A stretch of 13,708 bases of DNA from Desulfobacteraceae bacterium (GTDB lineage: Bacteria; Desulfobacterota; Desulfobacteria; Desulfobacterales; Desulfatirhabdiaceae), in assembly GCA_027325475.1 (NCBI GenBank), contig DAIEFO010000026.1:1-13708 (forward strand). Direction: 5' to 3'. The number at the start of each line of letters is the position of its first letter. Positions within the stretch are counted from its first letter, which is position 1. The position numbers were made by a program, and so were the translations under genes. This document shows positions 1-8,425 of the stretch, in pieces. The notes under the pieces were generated by a model. The model was given only the letters and a program-made list of their open reading frames with translations, was not told the DNA's origin and ran no database searches.

Positions 1-65
1 AGCGTTCCTCTGAATTGACGTGACGGTTTTAAAGTGATAGCGGATAACCTCGTTTTATTTCACGC

Positions 66-83
66 CAGATACCGGAGTATCTG
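66..83. repeat. Small inverted repeat upstream of DUF3800 gene
   Basis: CAGATAC (66-72) and GTATCTG (77-83) form a perfect 7-bp stem with a CGGA loop, about 43 bases before the DUF3800 start codon. It could be an operator or a 5' UTR hairpin. It is short enough to be chance, and no T-tract follows, so it is not a standard terminator. Confidence 0.25.
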
Positions 84-125
84 CATGAATATTTAAAGAC
101 ACATCCAGAAAGGATTCAGGAAACC

Positions 126-2264
126 ATGGCCACCAAGCAGAAAGTGTATGAAGTCTATTGCGATGAAAGCGGCACTTTTCGAACTGTGGATATACACGTC
201 ATCTGTCCCCTGATTATTGAAGACAACGCAATCGGACAGGAAGCCATGACCAGCGTCTGGAAGCAGGTTTTTCCGGAAGGCTCATGGGAGACTTTTCACG
301 CCACAGAACTGAAGACAACCATCGTTCGGAAGGTGCTTGCCCGGATGCTTTCTCCGCTCTTCCATCGCGACGGGGTGTCCGCCGCCTGCATCTTTCATCA
401 AAACAAACGGGATTACGGGTTCGATTTTTATTTCGGCCTGCTGTTTGAGTTCTTTCTGAGATATGCGAACATCATTCTTGAAAAGGAAAACCGCTATACC
501 GGCGCGGGCAATCATGTGGTGGCCAATCTGAAGATATACATCGCCGAACGCGGCCCGATAGATATCCTTAAATTTCAAAAATCCCTTCAGACCAGTTTAA
601 ACCGGCAAGTTGCCGCATACCATCAGGAGCACCGGCTCCCTCTGGATAATTTTTGCTTTCAGGTATTCGCGTATGTAATGCCGGCGCTCCGAAATCCGTT
701 CATCCAGGTGTCGGACCTGCTTTCGTATGTGGCGCGAGCGTGGCTGAACGGCTTTCGGGAATTTTCCCCGGAGGCTTTCCAGTTTTTGAAAACCATGAAA
801 AAGATGGACGCGTCCAGGGAAATACTGAATATGGATCTGATCGAAGTGCTGAGCGGAAAAAATCGGGGGGACAATGTTATCAACCTGGTGATAAACCGGA
901 AAGTCGTGACGGCAGCGCCAGCGGCGCCGGCAAAAGCCGATTTCATCCAAATGCTGCTGGCCGGACTGCCGCAGTGGGTGCAGGAAACCGGGGACAGCCG
1001 TGATAAACGGGTTGCGGGGCTGGTCGAAAAACTGATGCGCCATGACCATATCCATCAAATGGCGGAAACCGAACAAATCCGTCTGGCCGCGGACACTATG
1101 ATCTCCCGAACGCGGGAATTTTCGGAAGGCGCGTTTCTCGTTCAGTTTTTGCAACGCTATATCGAAAGCGCCAGGGCCGCGGCGTCAGGGCCGTTGCCGG
1201 CCTTTTTGAACCGGCTCGAAGTTCAGGCCGCTGTGTTGTACATGGGTGTCAACAATCATCTGGGGCATTTCTCGATGAATGACGCCTGTGTCAACGCAGC
1301 GAAACTCGTCGCCGATACGCTGCGCCGCGACCCGGCGTTCTGGCCGCTGGTCTGTGATTTTTACAACAACATGGCGGTGTCTCTGCACAATGTTTTCGAT
1401 TTCAGCCAGGCGACCCAACTGCTTCATGGACTCGTTGAATATCTGGAAACCAAGCTGAAGGATCCGTTTACCGGTTCCGCGGTCAAGTGTTATGAAGTTG
1501 GCGCGCTGTTCGGCTCTTACGCGCAGACGCTGGTCTTCGATGCGCACTGCTCGTTTTTCCGGTCACAGAACAAGGATGCACTTGGCCAGGTTATGGATAT
1601 GGCGGCGCACTATTCCTGTCTGGCGATGGAACATTTCGACGATCCCGCGGATCGCGAGCGTCAGATCACCTATCAGATTCATTTTAATTTGCAGGGGTAT
1701 ATTCTGACCGGAGATAAAACGTATCTTGAAAAATCCGCTGCGCTGCTGAAATCCGACGGTAAAACCGAAGCGGCTTTCGAAGCGTTCATCACCGCCTGTC
1801 CGGAGCGTTCGATGCTGAACCCGTCTTACCGGGTAAGCGCCTGCCTGAAACACGCGTATCTGTCCAAAGAGCGTCATCCTGAAATACCGAAACTGACCGA
1901 TACCGTTCTGAAATATTGCAACAGGCTGCCGCCCTATCATCCTGTGGAGCAGGTTTTGGCGTATCTGACAATGATCGAAACCAGGACGGAGCGCCGGAAA
2001 CATCTGCGCGCCGGCCTGGAGCATCTGAAGTTTCCCCCCAATATCGTCAACACCATTCAGAGAATCATGCAGCTTCAGGTGGCTTTTAATCTGAAAGAGC
2101 CGATATCTCTGGCGGAAATCCGCAAGGTGACGGACAGCCTGACGCCGGATATCGAACCTCAATGGCGTCAGTACGGTTTGCTTCAGGTATTGCAGGAATA
2201 CACCGGCGCTCCGGATCGCTGGCATGTGGGGCCGATGGAGGTGCTGCCGTTTAATTATTGTTGA
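126..2264 (+). CDS. DUF3800-domain protein with long helical C-terminal region
   Basis: The N-terminal ~230 residues look like a DUF3800 domain (PF12686, generally thought to have an RNase H-like nuclease fold). Visible signatures are YCDESG at residues 11-16 (D13, E14), FHATEL around H58-E61, and QVSDLLSYVARAWLNG with D197, matching the acidic D/E...D layout of the family. An Ala/Pro-rich linker (about residues 262-270) separates this from roughly 440 residues that read as alpha-helical, perhaps TPR-like, with no motif I recognise. Most DUF3800 proteins are far shorter, about 200-400 residues, so this is a fusion. The start at 126 is chosen because AGGAA lies a few bases upstream and an in-frame TAA lies upstream near position 45. 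The stop is 89 bases before the CARF-HEPN start. Its position heading a type III-A operon suggests a defence role, but a promoter-like sequence in the gap means it could be a separate unit. Molecular function is unknown; the domain call is fairly sure. Confidence 0.85.
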   Translation: MATKQKVYEVYCDESGTFRTVDIHVICPLIIEDNAIGQEAMTSVWKQVFPEGSWETFHATELKTTIVRKVLARMLSPLFHRDGVSAACIFHQNKRDYGFDFYFGLLFEFFLRYANIILEKENRYTGAGNHVVANLKIYIAERGPIDILKFQKSLQTSLNRQVAAYHQEHRLPLDNFCFQVFAYVMPALRNPFIQVSDLLSYVARAWLNGFREFSPEAFQFLKTMKKMDASREILNMDLIEVLSGKNRGDNVINLVINRKVVTAAPAAPAKADFIQMLLAGLPQWVQETGDSRDKRVAGLVEKLMRHDHIHQMAETEQIRLAADTMISRTREFSEGAFLVQFLQRYIESARAAASGPLPAFLNRLEVQAAVLYMGVNNHLGHFSMNDACVNAAKLVADTLRRDPAFWPLVCDFYNNMAVSLHNVFDFSQATQLLHGLVEYLETKLKDPFTGSAVKCYEVGALFGSYAQTLVFDAHCSFFRSQNKDALGQVMDMAAHYSCLAMEHFDDPADRERQITYQIHFNLQGYILTGDKTYLEKSAALLKSDGKTEAAFEAFITACPERSMLNPSYRVSACLKHAYLSKERHPEIPKLTDTVLKYCNRLPPYHPVEQVLAYLTMIETRTERRKHLRAGLEHLKFPPNIVNTIQRIMQLQVAFNLKEPISLAEIRKVTDSLTPDIEPQWRQYGLLQVLQEYTGAPDRWHVGPMEVLPFNYC

Positions 2265-2292
2265 AGGGGTTGTCACAATGTACGGTGGTAAG

Positions 2293-2321
2293 GTGACGAA
2301 TGAGGTGTAAGGGGATACAAT
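2293..2321 (+). promoter_or_regulatory. Candidate sigma70-type promoter for the CRISPR operon
   Basis: GTGACG (2293-2298, 4/6 to TTGACA) is followed after 17 bases by TACAAT (2316-2321, 5/6 to TATAAT). It lies in the 89-base gap between the DUF3800 stop and the CARF-HEPN start, about 32 bases upstream of that start. If real, the csx/cas6/csm genes can be transcribed independently of the DUF3800 gene. The call rests on box similarity only. Confidence 0.3.
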
Positions 2322-2353
2322 TTCATACCATTTTTAAAACTGGAGAGGATACC

Positions 2354-3628
2354 ATGCAAAAAATATATCTGGCTTTTTTGGGAATGGGGGGAAAAAATGG
2401 ATATGAAGAGACAGTATATACGTTGGACGGAAAGTGTGCCATAAAAACCCGATTTGTTCAGGCCGCGGAAATTGAACTGATTGGCAGAGACTATTTTGAC
2501 CGTGTAATTATTGTTGTAACCGAGAATTCGAAGAACTTAAATTATGAAGGGCTGATCGAAGCATTTAAAGCCATCCAGATGAATACGGATATCGTTGATG
2601 ATCCTCCTGTCATTATTTCGGAAGATATGTCCGCAAAAGGCCAATGGACATGGTTTGAAGAAATTTTAAAGCGTATCCAGAAAGGCGATGAACTGACCGT
2701 TGATTTGACACATGGATATCGGTCTATTCCCATCGTATTCTCTACGGCCATCTATTTTCTTCAAAAGGCCAGGGATGTTCGCTTGAAAGCGGTATATTAT
2801 GGGGCTTACGAGCAAGACAAGCAGAATCCGCCCATCATTGACATGAAAGAATTTTATCTCATCAATGAATGGGCGGAAGGAGTATCCAGGCTTGTCGAAG
2901 ATGCAGACGCCCGTAAAATAGCGGAGTTATCAAGAGAATCATCAGGATTTGATGTGAAGGTTCTAAACAATCCCGAATTGGTACAGGCTTTAAATGATCT
3001 GACCGATGTAATCCGCAATGTGGATATTCATAACGTTTCCGAGAAGGTCAGAAGGGTGCTTTGTCTGATTGCGGACAGAACTTCCGGAGTATCTTCCGCT
3101 GAAAATATGCTGCTTGAACTGCTTGAAGGCAAATTTTTATCTATGAGTACTACAGCGCCAATAAACGGGTATTCCCGTGGTTATTTTTTGATTCAACTGG
3201 AAATCATTCACCTGCTGCTCGATCATCGTTTGTTTATGCAGGCGTTTACGGTGATGCGGGAAATGATCGGCTCCATAGGATTGATTGGGGAGAAGAAAAA
3301 GATTTTCAGTTCAGCAGGGAAAAGCCTGAGGCGAAAAGCGGATATATTCCTTGCGATGTTGTCTTACGATCAGGAAACGTGGAAATTCAGGGATGGCAAT
3401 GAATCCACTGTAGATGCTCTCCGACCGATGTTCGATCAGATGGTGTCATATGGTATAGAACCGGAACTGAGAAGTTTTACCAGGGATTTGACCAGATATC
3501 GCAATGGATTTGATCATGCCTGGACTTCAACCAATGGCGCCCTCCAGGATATTCAGGACAAGGGGTATGCATTTTATCGAAACATGGAATCCGTCATCAA
3601 CTCCCTGATTGAACGAGAAATGATTTGA
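2354..3628 (+). CDS. csx1: CARF-HEPN ribonuclease, Csx1 superfamily (TM1812/Csx2-like)
   Basis: This is a predicted ancillary RNase of type III CRISPR immunity: the CARF domain binds the cyclic oligoadenylate made by Cas10, which switches on a C-terminal HEPN RNase that cleaves RNA nonspecifically. The N-terminus KIYLAFLGMGGKNGYEET and the motif DLTHGYRSIP (residues 117-126) are hallmarks of the TM1812-type CARF family (TIGR02221). Near the C-terminus, RNGFDH gives the HEPN R-X4-H catalytic motif (R383, H388). The start at 2354 (424 residues) is preferred over an in-frame ATG at 2300: GGAGAGGA lies just upstream of 2354, and the family alignment begins there, leaving the 18 extra residues unexplained. 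It is the first gene of the csx-cas6-csm run and ends 25 bases before cas6. The exact ring size recognised (cA4 or cA6) cannot be read from the sequence. Confidence 0.9.
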   Translation: MQKIYLAFLGMGGKNGYEETVYTLDGKCAIKTRFVQAAEIELIGRDYFDRVIIVVTENSKNLNYEGLIEAFKAIQMNTDIVDDPPVIISEDMSAKGQWTWFEEILKRIQKGDELTVDLTHGYRSIPIVFSTAIYFLQKARDVRLKAVYYGAYEQDKQNPPIIDMKEFYLINEWAEGVSRLVEDADARKIAELSRESSGFDVKVLNNPELVQALNDLTDVIRNVDIHNVSEKVRRVLCLIADRTSGVSSAENMLLELLEGKFLSMSTTAPINGYSRGYFLIQLEIIHLLLDHRLFMQAFTVMREMIGSIGLIGEKKKIFSSAGKSLRRKADIFLAMLSYDQETWKFRDGNESTVDALRPMFDQMVSYGIEPELRSFTRDLTRYRNGFDHAWTSTNGALQDIQDKGYAFYRNMESVINSLIEREMI

Positions 3629-3653
3629 ATTTATCAGAAAGAAATGGCTCTCT

Positions 3654-4592
3654 ATGAGACTTGGACAATATGACTTTATCTGTCGTTTTACCAGCAGAGC
3701 CTGCCTCCCGAAATACAAGGGGGCAGCTTTTCGCGGCGCCTTCGGTCGGGCGCTGAGACAATCCGTATGTGTTTTAAAAGCCAGGACATGCGGCAACTGC
3801 CCTTTATGTTCGCAGTGCCTGTATGCAATGGTATTTGAAACCCAGAACCCTTTATCTCCGTCTGAAAAATTTCGGTCGGGCGCCTATCTTCATCCCTATG
3901 TGATAGAGCCTCCGGAAATTCATAAAACCGAGTTTTTCCTAGGGGATGATTTCACGTTTCGTGTTCTGCTTTTTGGTGACAGTGTCAAAGATATGCCATA
4001 TTTCATTCATGCCTTTGACCAGATGGGGCAGAATGGCATTGGCCGACGAAGCGATTCCGTCCTGGGAACATTCGCTCTGGAACGGGTTCTCTGGAAAGAG
4101 GATGTTATCTATTCGCAGGATGACAATCTGTTGCGTCAGCCCCCGGAAGAGGAATTGTTTCTGAATGTGCCGCAGGAGATTTTTTCAGGAAAAATGAAAT
4201 TGAAACTGCGTTTTCAGACACCTCTGCGCATTAAGCATGAAAACAAAATTGTATCGGATATCCCCTTTGATCTTTTGATCCGTGTGGCGTTGCGACGACT
4301 GTCCATGCTCCTTTCAAATTTCGACGCAGGTGAGCCCGCACTCGATTATTCCGGTCTGGTAAGGGATGCGCATGACGTATCCACGCTGTCTTCCAGTCTT
4401 CACTGGCTGGACGGGAAGCGCTATTCCTTTCGTCAGCGCCAGGACATGCAGATGGGCGGCATTATCGGAGATGTGGTATATGAAGGGAAATTGTTTCCAT
4501 TTTTACCGCTTCTGTCATTTTGCAGTGTTGTACATATCGGCAAACAAACAACATTCGGGCTCGGCCGCTTCGATATGGAGATATTGATGTGA
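3654..4592 (+). CDS. cas6: Cas6 pre-crRNA processing endoribonuclease
   Basis: Cas6 is the RAMP-fold endonuclease that cuts CRISPR transcripts within each repeat, leaving the 8-nt 5' tag used by the Csm complex. The length (312 residues) and layout match the PF10040-type Cas6: N-terminal MRLGQYDF strand, then YKGAAFRGAFGRALR, then a cysteine cluster C46-X2-C49-X2-C52-X2-C55 followed by YAMVFET. At the C-terminus GGIIGDVVYEG is followed by the glycine-rich RAMP loop FGLGRF (301-306). The four-cysteine cluster, common in this Cas6 branch, could bind a metal. The catalytic residue cannot be named confidently from sequence alone. The ribosome binding site is weak (GAAAGAAA region). The gene ends 63 bases before cas10. 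A near-copy of its first 25 bases occurs again at 12694-12718. Confidence 0.9.
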   Translation: MRLGQYDFICRFTSRACLPKYKGAAFRGAFGRALRQSVCVLKARTCGNCPLCSQCLYAMVFETQNPLSPSEKFRSGAYLHPYVIEPPEIHKTEFFLGDDFTFRVLLFGDSVKDMPYFIHAFDQMGQNGIGRRSDSVLGTFALERVLWKEDVIYSQDDNLLRQPPEEELFLNVPQEIFSGKMKLKLRFQTPLRIKHENKIVSDIPFDLLIRVALRRLSMLLSNFDAGEPALDYSGLVRDAHDVSTLSSSLHWLDGKRYSFRQRQDMQMGGIIGDVVYEGKLFPFLPLLSFCSVVHIGKQTTFGLGRFDMEILM

Positions 4593-4655
4593 AAACTTTG
4601 GTTTGATGGCGTCGGATTGAGCTTGCCAATACATAGCTAAAAAAGGAGTCAGCCA

Positions 4656-7271
4656 ATGGATCCAACCATGCTTAAAATTGCTGCATCCGGTTTTTTTCAT
4701 GATATCGGAAAAGTCGCTGGTAGAGATATCATGGAAATAGATCAGGATTATATTGATCGGCACAGCAATGTTTTTCTTCCAAGTTATGACGGCCGCTATA
4801 GCCATTTCCATGCGGTTTATACTTCCGCGTTTATCGAAATATTCAAAGACATTCTGCCTTGCGAGTTCAATCAGCCTGGCTGGGGAGAAGGCGATTCGCT
4901 GATCAAACTGGCAGCCGGCCATCACCGTCCTGAAACTCCCATGCAGTGGATTATTACGGATGCGGATCGCATCAGCAGCGGCTGGGATAGAGCTGAATAC
5001 GACAATTATCTTTCCGGAGTCCGTCCGCGTGACTACCGGAAGACCCGATTGGTTCCCATCTTCGAAAGGCTTTTGAAAGATACTTCCAACACGGACTCCG
5101 GAAACGAATTGCATGAATATTGTTATCCATTATGTCTTCAAGGTCCGAAAAGCATATTTCCTGTCAAAAAAGTCAACTGCCCATCCAGCAGTCTCGATGG
5201 CGCCGAGGAATACAGGGTATTGTTTCAACAATTTGTCAAGGCGCTCGGCGGCTTGAAGCACCGTTCGGAAAACACTGCGCTATGGTTCGAGCATGTTGAA
5301 AGCCTGGTCATGCTCTTTTTCTCATCGGTTCCTGCTGCGCGGGCAGGGCGGGTTGTTCCGGATGTATCCTTGTATGATCACATGAAAACGACATCCGCGC
5401 TTTCGGCAGCCCTCTATGGCTATCATCGCGATACCGGGACATTGACTATCTCTGATATCCGTAACAATGACCTTCAGAAATTTCTTATTATTGCCGGCGA
5501 TTTCTATGGAATTCAAAATTTTATTTTCAGCGACAGCGGCGATGCTGGCAGCCATCGCGCTAAAATATTACGAGGCCGTTCATTTGCCGTTTCTCTTTTT
5601 TCAGAACTGGCGGCGGACATGTTGTGCCGTTACATCGGCATACCGTCTGTCTGTGTGGTGTTCAATGCCGCAGGCAAATTTGAAATTATAGCACCCAATA
5701 CGAGTGGCGCCCACGAAGCGATTTCAGAGGCGCAGCGGAATGTCAACGACTGGTTGATGCGCATATCGTATGGCGAAACCAGTATGGGCATTGGTTACAT
5801 TGAGGTCAGCCCTAAAGATTTCGAGAGCGGGCGCTATGCAGATATTCGGGAACGGCTTGACGGCATCATGGAAGAGAAAAAATATCATAAAGTTGATTTA
5901 AACTGTTTCGGAGGGGTGGTTCCGGGATATCTGGATGATTTTCGCAACGATCTGAGACCTCCGCTTTGTCCGTTCTGCGGCCGCAGGCCGTCAACAGCCG
6001 TCTCCGCTGATATGCTGAATGATCAAAAATCGGCTTGTGCTGTCTGCCGTGATCATATTTTTCTGGGGACTTATCTGGTCAAGAAAAACCGGATAGCCGT
6101 TGTAGCGAAAGATGCGAAGATCAACGCTGCAAACAATCAACTGATTCAGCCGATTTTTGACGACTATCAGATCACATTTATGGATGGCGATTTGCGAGAA
6201 CTGGCGGCCAAAAGGCATTTATATCACTATTTCGATGTTACGCTTCGAGGAGAAGACGATCCGCCCAGTGACATTACCACTCGACAACTCAATGGCTACG
6301 TTCCTGTCTATACACCGGATGATCTCCATGAGGCTCGCTACCTTCATGGCGAAAAAACGGATCGACATTACGAAGAAATCATTGAACAGATTCAGCCGGG
6401 TATGCCGCGTACGTTTTCCCATATTGCCTGTATGTCACTTGAACCCAAACCCGGAGGTAAAGGATTTCAAGGCATTGCCGCTCTGGGCGTTTTGAAAGCC
6501 GATGTGGACAATCTGGGTAAACTGATAACCTGTGGTCTTCGCCAGGATCGGATTACGATTTCCCGGATTGCAACGCTGAGCCGTCAGTTGAACAATTTCT
6601 TTTCGGTTTATCTGCCGCATCTGCTTCAATCCCGTACCGAATATCAGAATATCTATACCGTGTTTGCCGGCGGGGACGACCTGTTCCTCATCGGTCCCTG
6701 GAACCGCATTATTGATTTGTCCCTGGAATTGAACCAGTATTTTGCGGAATATGTCTGTCATAATCCGGATGTCCATTTTTCAGCGGGCATATCGGTGCAT
6801 AAGCCCAATACGCCCGTATCGCACATGGCCGGTCAGTCAGAAGAAAGTCTGGGTAAATCCAAAGTTTGCGATAAAAACCGGGTGACCTTGTTTAATGAAA
6901 CGGTTTTGTGGCGCCAGATTTCCGATCTTCAGGCAATTCGCCAGAAGATGGAGAAATGGCTTGATGACGGCTGGATTAATTTCGCCATGCTCTATCGGTT
7001 GAATTATCTCCTGGCGGATGCAGGCATGGAAAAACGGGTTGTTCAGAATCGCATCATTCATCTGAGCGATATGAATTGTGTTCGCTGGCGCGCCATGCTG
7101 GCCTATACCATTGGCCGAAATGTGGGGCAGTCCCTGCCTGCGGAAATCAAGAAAACCGCGAATATCCATGAAAAAGCCAGCAGCATTCATGCTGATATAG
7201 GAAAATGGCTGGTGGATTTAGGATACGCATTCAAGATTCCATTGTGGCAACTTCTGTACAACCGACGATAA
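4656..7271 (+). CDS. cas10: Cas10/Csm1, type III-A large subunit (HD nuclease and cOA synthase)
   Basis: Large subunit of the Csm complex. The HD domain is at the N-terminus (FFHDIGKV with H15-D16; GHHRPE with H89-H90; ADRISSGWDR), predicting target-RNA-activated ssDNase activity. A zinc ribbon sits in the middle (C438-X2-C441 and C461-X2-C464). The second palm domain has LKADVDNLGKL (D616, D618) and the cyclase signature GGDD at 672-675, so conversion of ATP to cyclic oligoadenylates should be intact. The length of 871 residues is at the long end for Csm1. The start is fixed by AAAAAAGGAG seven bases upstream; the next Met at residue 5 is less well placed. csm2 begins 10 bases after its stop. 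All key motifs of both activities are present, so the upstream CARF-HEPN protein has a matching signal source. Csm1 is preferred over Cmr2 because csm2-5 follow. Confidence 0.96.
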   Translation: MDPTMLKIAASGFFHDIGKVAGRDIMEIDQDYIDRHSNVFLPSYDGRYSHFHAVYTSAFIEIFKDILPCEFNQPGWGEGDSLIKLAAGHHRPETPMQWIITDADRISSGWDRAEYDNYLSGVRPRDYRKTRLVPIFERLLKDTSNTDSGNELHEYCYPLCLQGPKSIFPVKKVNCPSSSLDGAEEYRVLFQQFVKALGGLKHRSENTALWFEHVESLVMLFFSSVPAARAGRVVPDVSLYDHMKTTSALSAALYGYHRDTGTLTISDIRNNDLQKFLIIAGDFYGIQNFIFSDSGDAGSHRAKILRGRSFAVSLFSELAADMLCRYIGIPSVCVVFNAAGKFEIIAPNTSGAHEAISEAQRNVNDWLMRISYGETSMGIGYIEVSPKDFESGRYADIRERLDGIMEEKKYHKVDLNCFGGVVPGYLDDFRNDLRPPLCPFCGRRPSTAVSADMLNDQKSACAVCRDHIFLGTYLVKKNRIAVVAKDAKINAANNQLIQPIFDDYQITFMDGDLRELAAKRHLYHYFDVTLRGEDDPPSDITTRQLNGYVPVYTPDDLHEARYLHGEKTDRHYEEIIEQIQPGMPRTFSHIACMSLEPKPGGKGFQGIAALGVLKADVDNLGKLITCGLRQDRITISRIATLSRQLNNFFSVYLPHLLQSRTEYQNIYTVFAGGDDLFLIGPWNRIIDLSLELNQYFAEYVCHNPDVHFSAGISVHKPNTPVSHMAGQSEESLGKSKVCDKNRVTLFNETVLWRQISDLQAIRQKMEKWLDDGWINFAMLYRLNYLLADAGMEKRVVQNRIIHLSDMNCVRWRAMLAYTIGRNVGQSLPAEIKKTANIHEKASSIHADIGKWLVDLGYAFKIPLWQLLYNRR

Positions 7272-7281
7272 GGAGAGTGAT

Positions 7282-7686
7282 ATGGAAATCATATTTTGGA
7301 AAAACAGGGAAAAAGAGGAAATCGATCCGTTTTTGTTTTCTGAACATGCTGAAAAGCTGGCCAGGCGCCTGGCAGATGAATGCAGAAACAGTAGGGAGAA
7401 GCAGAACAAACGTACACAACTGCGTAAATTTTATGATGAAGTCGTGCGTCTGGAAACCGCTGCCCGAAGCTCTGAAACAGACAACTGGCGTACGGTGCTG
7501 CCGATGGTTCACATGCTGACCGCCAAGGCCGCTTATGCACGGGGCAGAGAGCTGATATCCGACAGCTTTCTGGCGTTCATCAAAGATTCTGTTTCCCAGA
7601 CAAAGGAATTTAAGGATTTAAGGGTTTTTACCACATTCTTTGAAGCGGTCATGGGATTTTACAGACAATATGGACCCAATAGCTGA
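7282..7686 (+). CDS. csm2: Csm2, type III-A small subunit (Cas11-like)
   Basis: Short, charged, helix-rich protein of 134 residues located exactly between cas10 and csm3, the canonical csm2 position. Csm2 copies form the inner filament of the complex along the crRNA-target duplex and have no catalytic site. The sequence contains the internal KLRKFYDEV-like signature, here QLRKFYDEVVRLE, and a C-terminal FFEAVMGFYRQYG segment consistent with the Csm2 family. A good Shine-Dalgarno (AAGGAG) precedes the start by 6-7 bases. It ends 17 bases before csm3. Confidence 0.9.
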   Translation: MEIIFWKNREKEEIDPFLFSEHAEKLARRLADECRNSREKQNKRTQLRKFYDEVVRLETAARSSETDNWRTVLPMVHMLTAKAAYARGRELISDSFLAFIKDSVSQTKEFKDLRVFTTFFEAVMGFYRQYGPNS

Positions 7687-7703
7687 AAAAAGGAGCGATC
7701 AGA

Positions 7704-8411
7704 ATGAGACTCGAGAAAATATTTGAAATCAATGGCCGTATTATTTTGAAAAGCGGACTTCGTATCGGTGCTGGCGACATGGAGATGCACATTGGAGGCA
7801 TAGACAATCCGATTATCAAACATCCACATACACAAGATCCCTATATTCCGGGTTCTTCGCTCAAGGGGAAAATTCGTTCTTTGCTGGAACTCCGCAGTGG
7901 TTTGATGTCAATGACCAAGGGAGATCCACTGTCTGTAAAGAATTTTAAAAACATTACCGATGACAAAAAGAAGAAAGAGTGCAGGCGCATCCTCCAGCTT
8001 TTTGGTGTCAGCGGTGCGGATGTGGATGAAAACAGCGATATCGGTCCAAGCCGGGCATCGTTTTCCGATTGTTCGCTGGACTCTGTCTGGAAGCAAAAAG
8101 CAGTGCAGGCTAACTGGCCGTTGACAGAAGTAAAATCAGAAAACCGGATCAACCGGATCAAGGGCGTGGCGGAACACCCCCGATTTACCGAAAGAGTCCC
8201 CTCTGGCGCTGAATTCAGATTTTTCATTACCCTAAAACAACTGGAAAGTGGTGAATCGAATCTGCTGGATTTGCTGATGGAGGGCATGAAACTTCTGGAA
8301 ATGGACGCTCTGGGAGGCAGCGGGAGCCGCGGGTACGGACGCATTCAGTTCACATTCGATGACGATGAAATGCAGAAGAAGTTCGATGCAGTGCAACCCT
8401 TTCCTGCATAA
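7704..8411 (+). CDS. csm3: Csm3, type III-A backbone and target-RNA-cleaving RAMP protein
   Basis: Csm3 forms the repeated backbone (Cas7-like) of the Csm complex and cuts the bound target RNA at 6-nt steps. The N-terminal segment LKSGLRIGAGDMEMHIGGID contains D34, which aligns with the catalytic Asp of characterised Csm3 proteins (D33 in the Streptococcus thermophilus protein). It is followed by NPIIKHP and the PGSSLKGKIRSLLE RAMP motif. A C-terminal glycine-rich stretch, GGSGSRGYGRIQF, fits the family. The length of 235 residues is normal. AAAGGAG lies 8-9 bases before the ATG. Target RNA cleavage should be retained. It ends 14 bases before the csm4 GTG start. Confidence 0.96.
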   Translation: MRLEKIFEINGRIILKSGLRIGAGDMEMHIGGIDNPIIKHPHTQDPYIPGSSLKGKIRSLLELRSGLMSMTKGDPLSVKNFKNITDDKKKKECRRILQLFGVSGADVDENSDIGPSRASFSDCSLDSVWKQKAVQANWPLTEVKSENRINRIKGVAEHPRFTERVPSGAEFRFFITLKQLESGESNLLDLLMEGMKLLEMDALGGSGSRGYGRIQFTFDDDEMQKKFDAVQPFPA

Positions 8412-8425
8412 TACAGGAGGCAGCC

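Noticed and set aside
15..43. Possible promoter (TTGACG) upstream of the DUF3800 gene
   Set aside because: No acceptable -10 box at 16-18 bases; TAGCGG at the right distance is too poor.
597..1154. 185-codon minus-strand ORF
   Set aside because: Antisense shadow of the DUF3800 gene with no recognisable domain.
1563..2276. 237-codon minus-strand ORF
   Set aside because: It lies wholly opposite the DUF3800 gene apart from a few bases, has shadow-type composition (rich in R, Q, H, F) and no family motif.
2300..2353. Upstream in-frame ATG extending the CARF-HEPN protein by 18 residues
   Set aside because: No Shine-Dalgarno fits it, the candidate -10 box lies downstream of it, and the family alignment starts at 2354, which has GGAGAGGA.
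4621..4630. GCTTGCCAAT upstream of cas10 also present in the right arm of the 10854-10902 palindrome
   Set aside because: A 10-base match between intergenic pieces is within chance expectation and the surrounding bases do not agree.
8142..8161. Tandem ACCGGATCA repeat within csm3
   Set aside because: Only two units inside a coding region (NRINRIK); no sign of a functional repeat.
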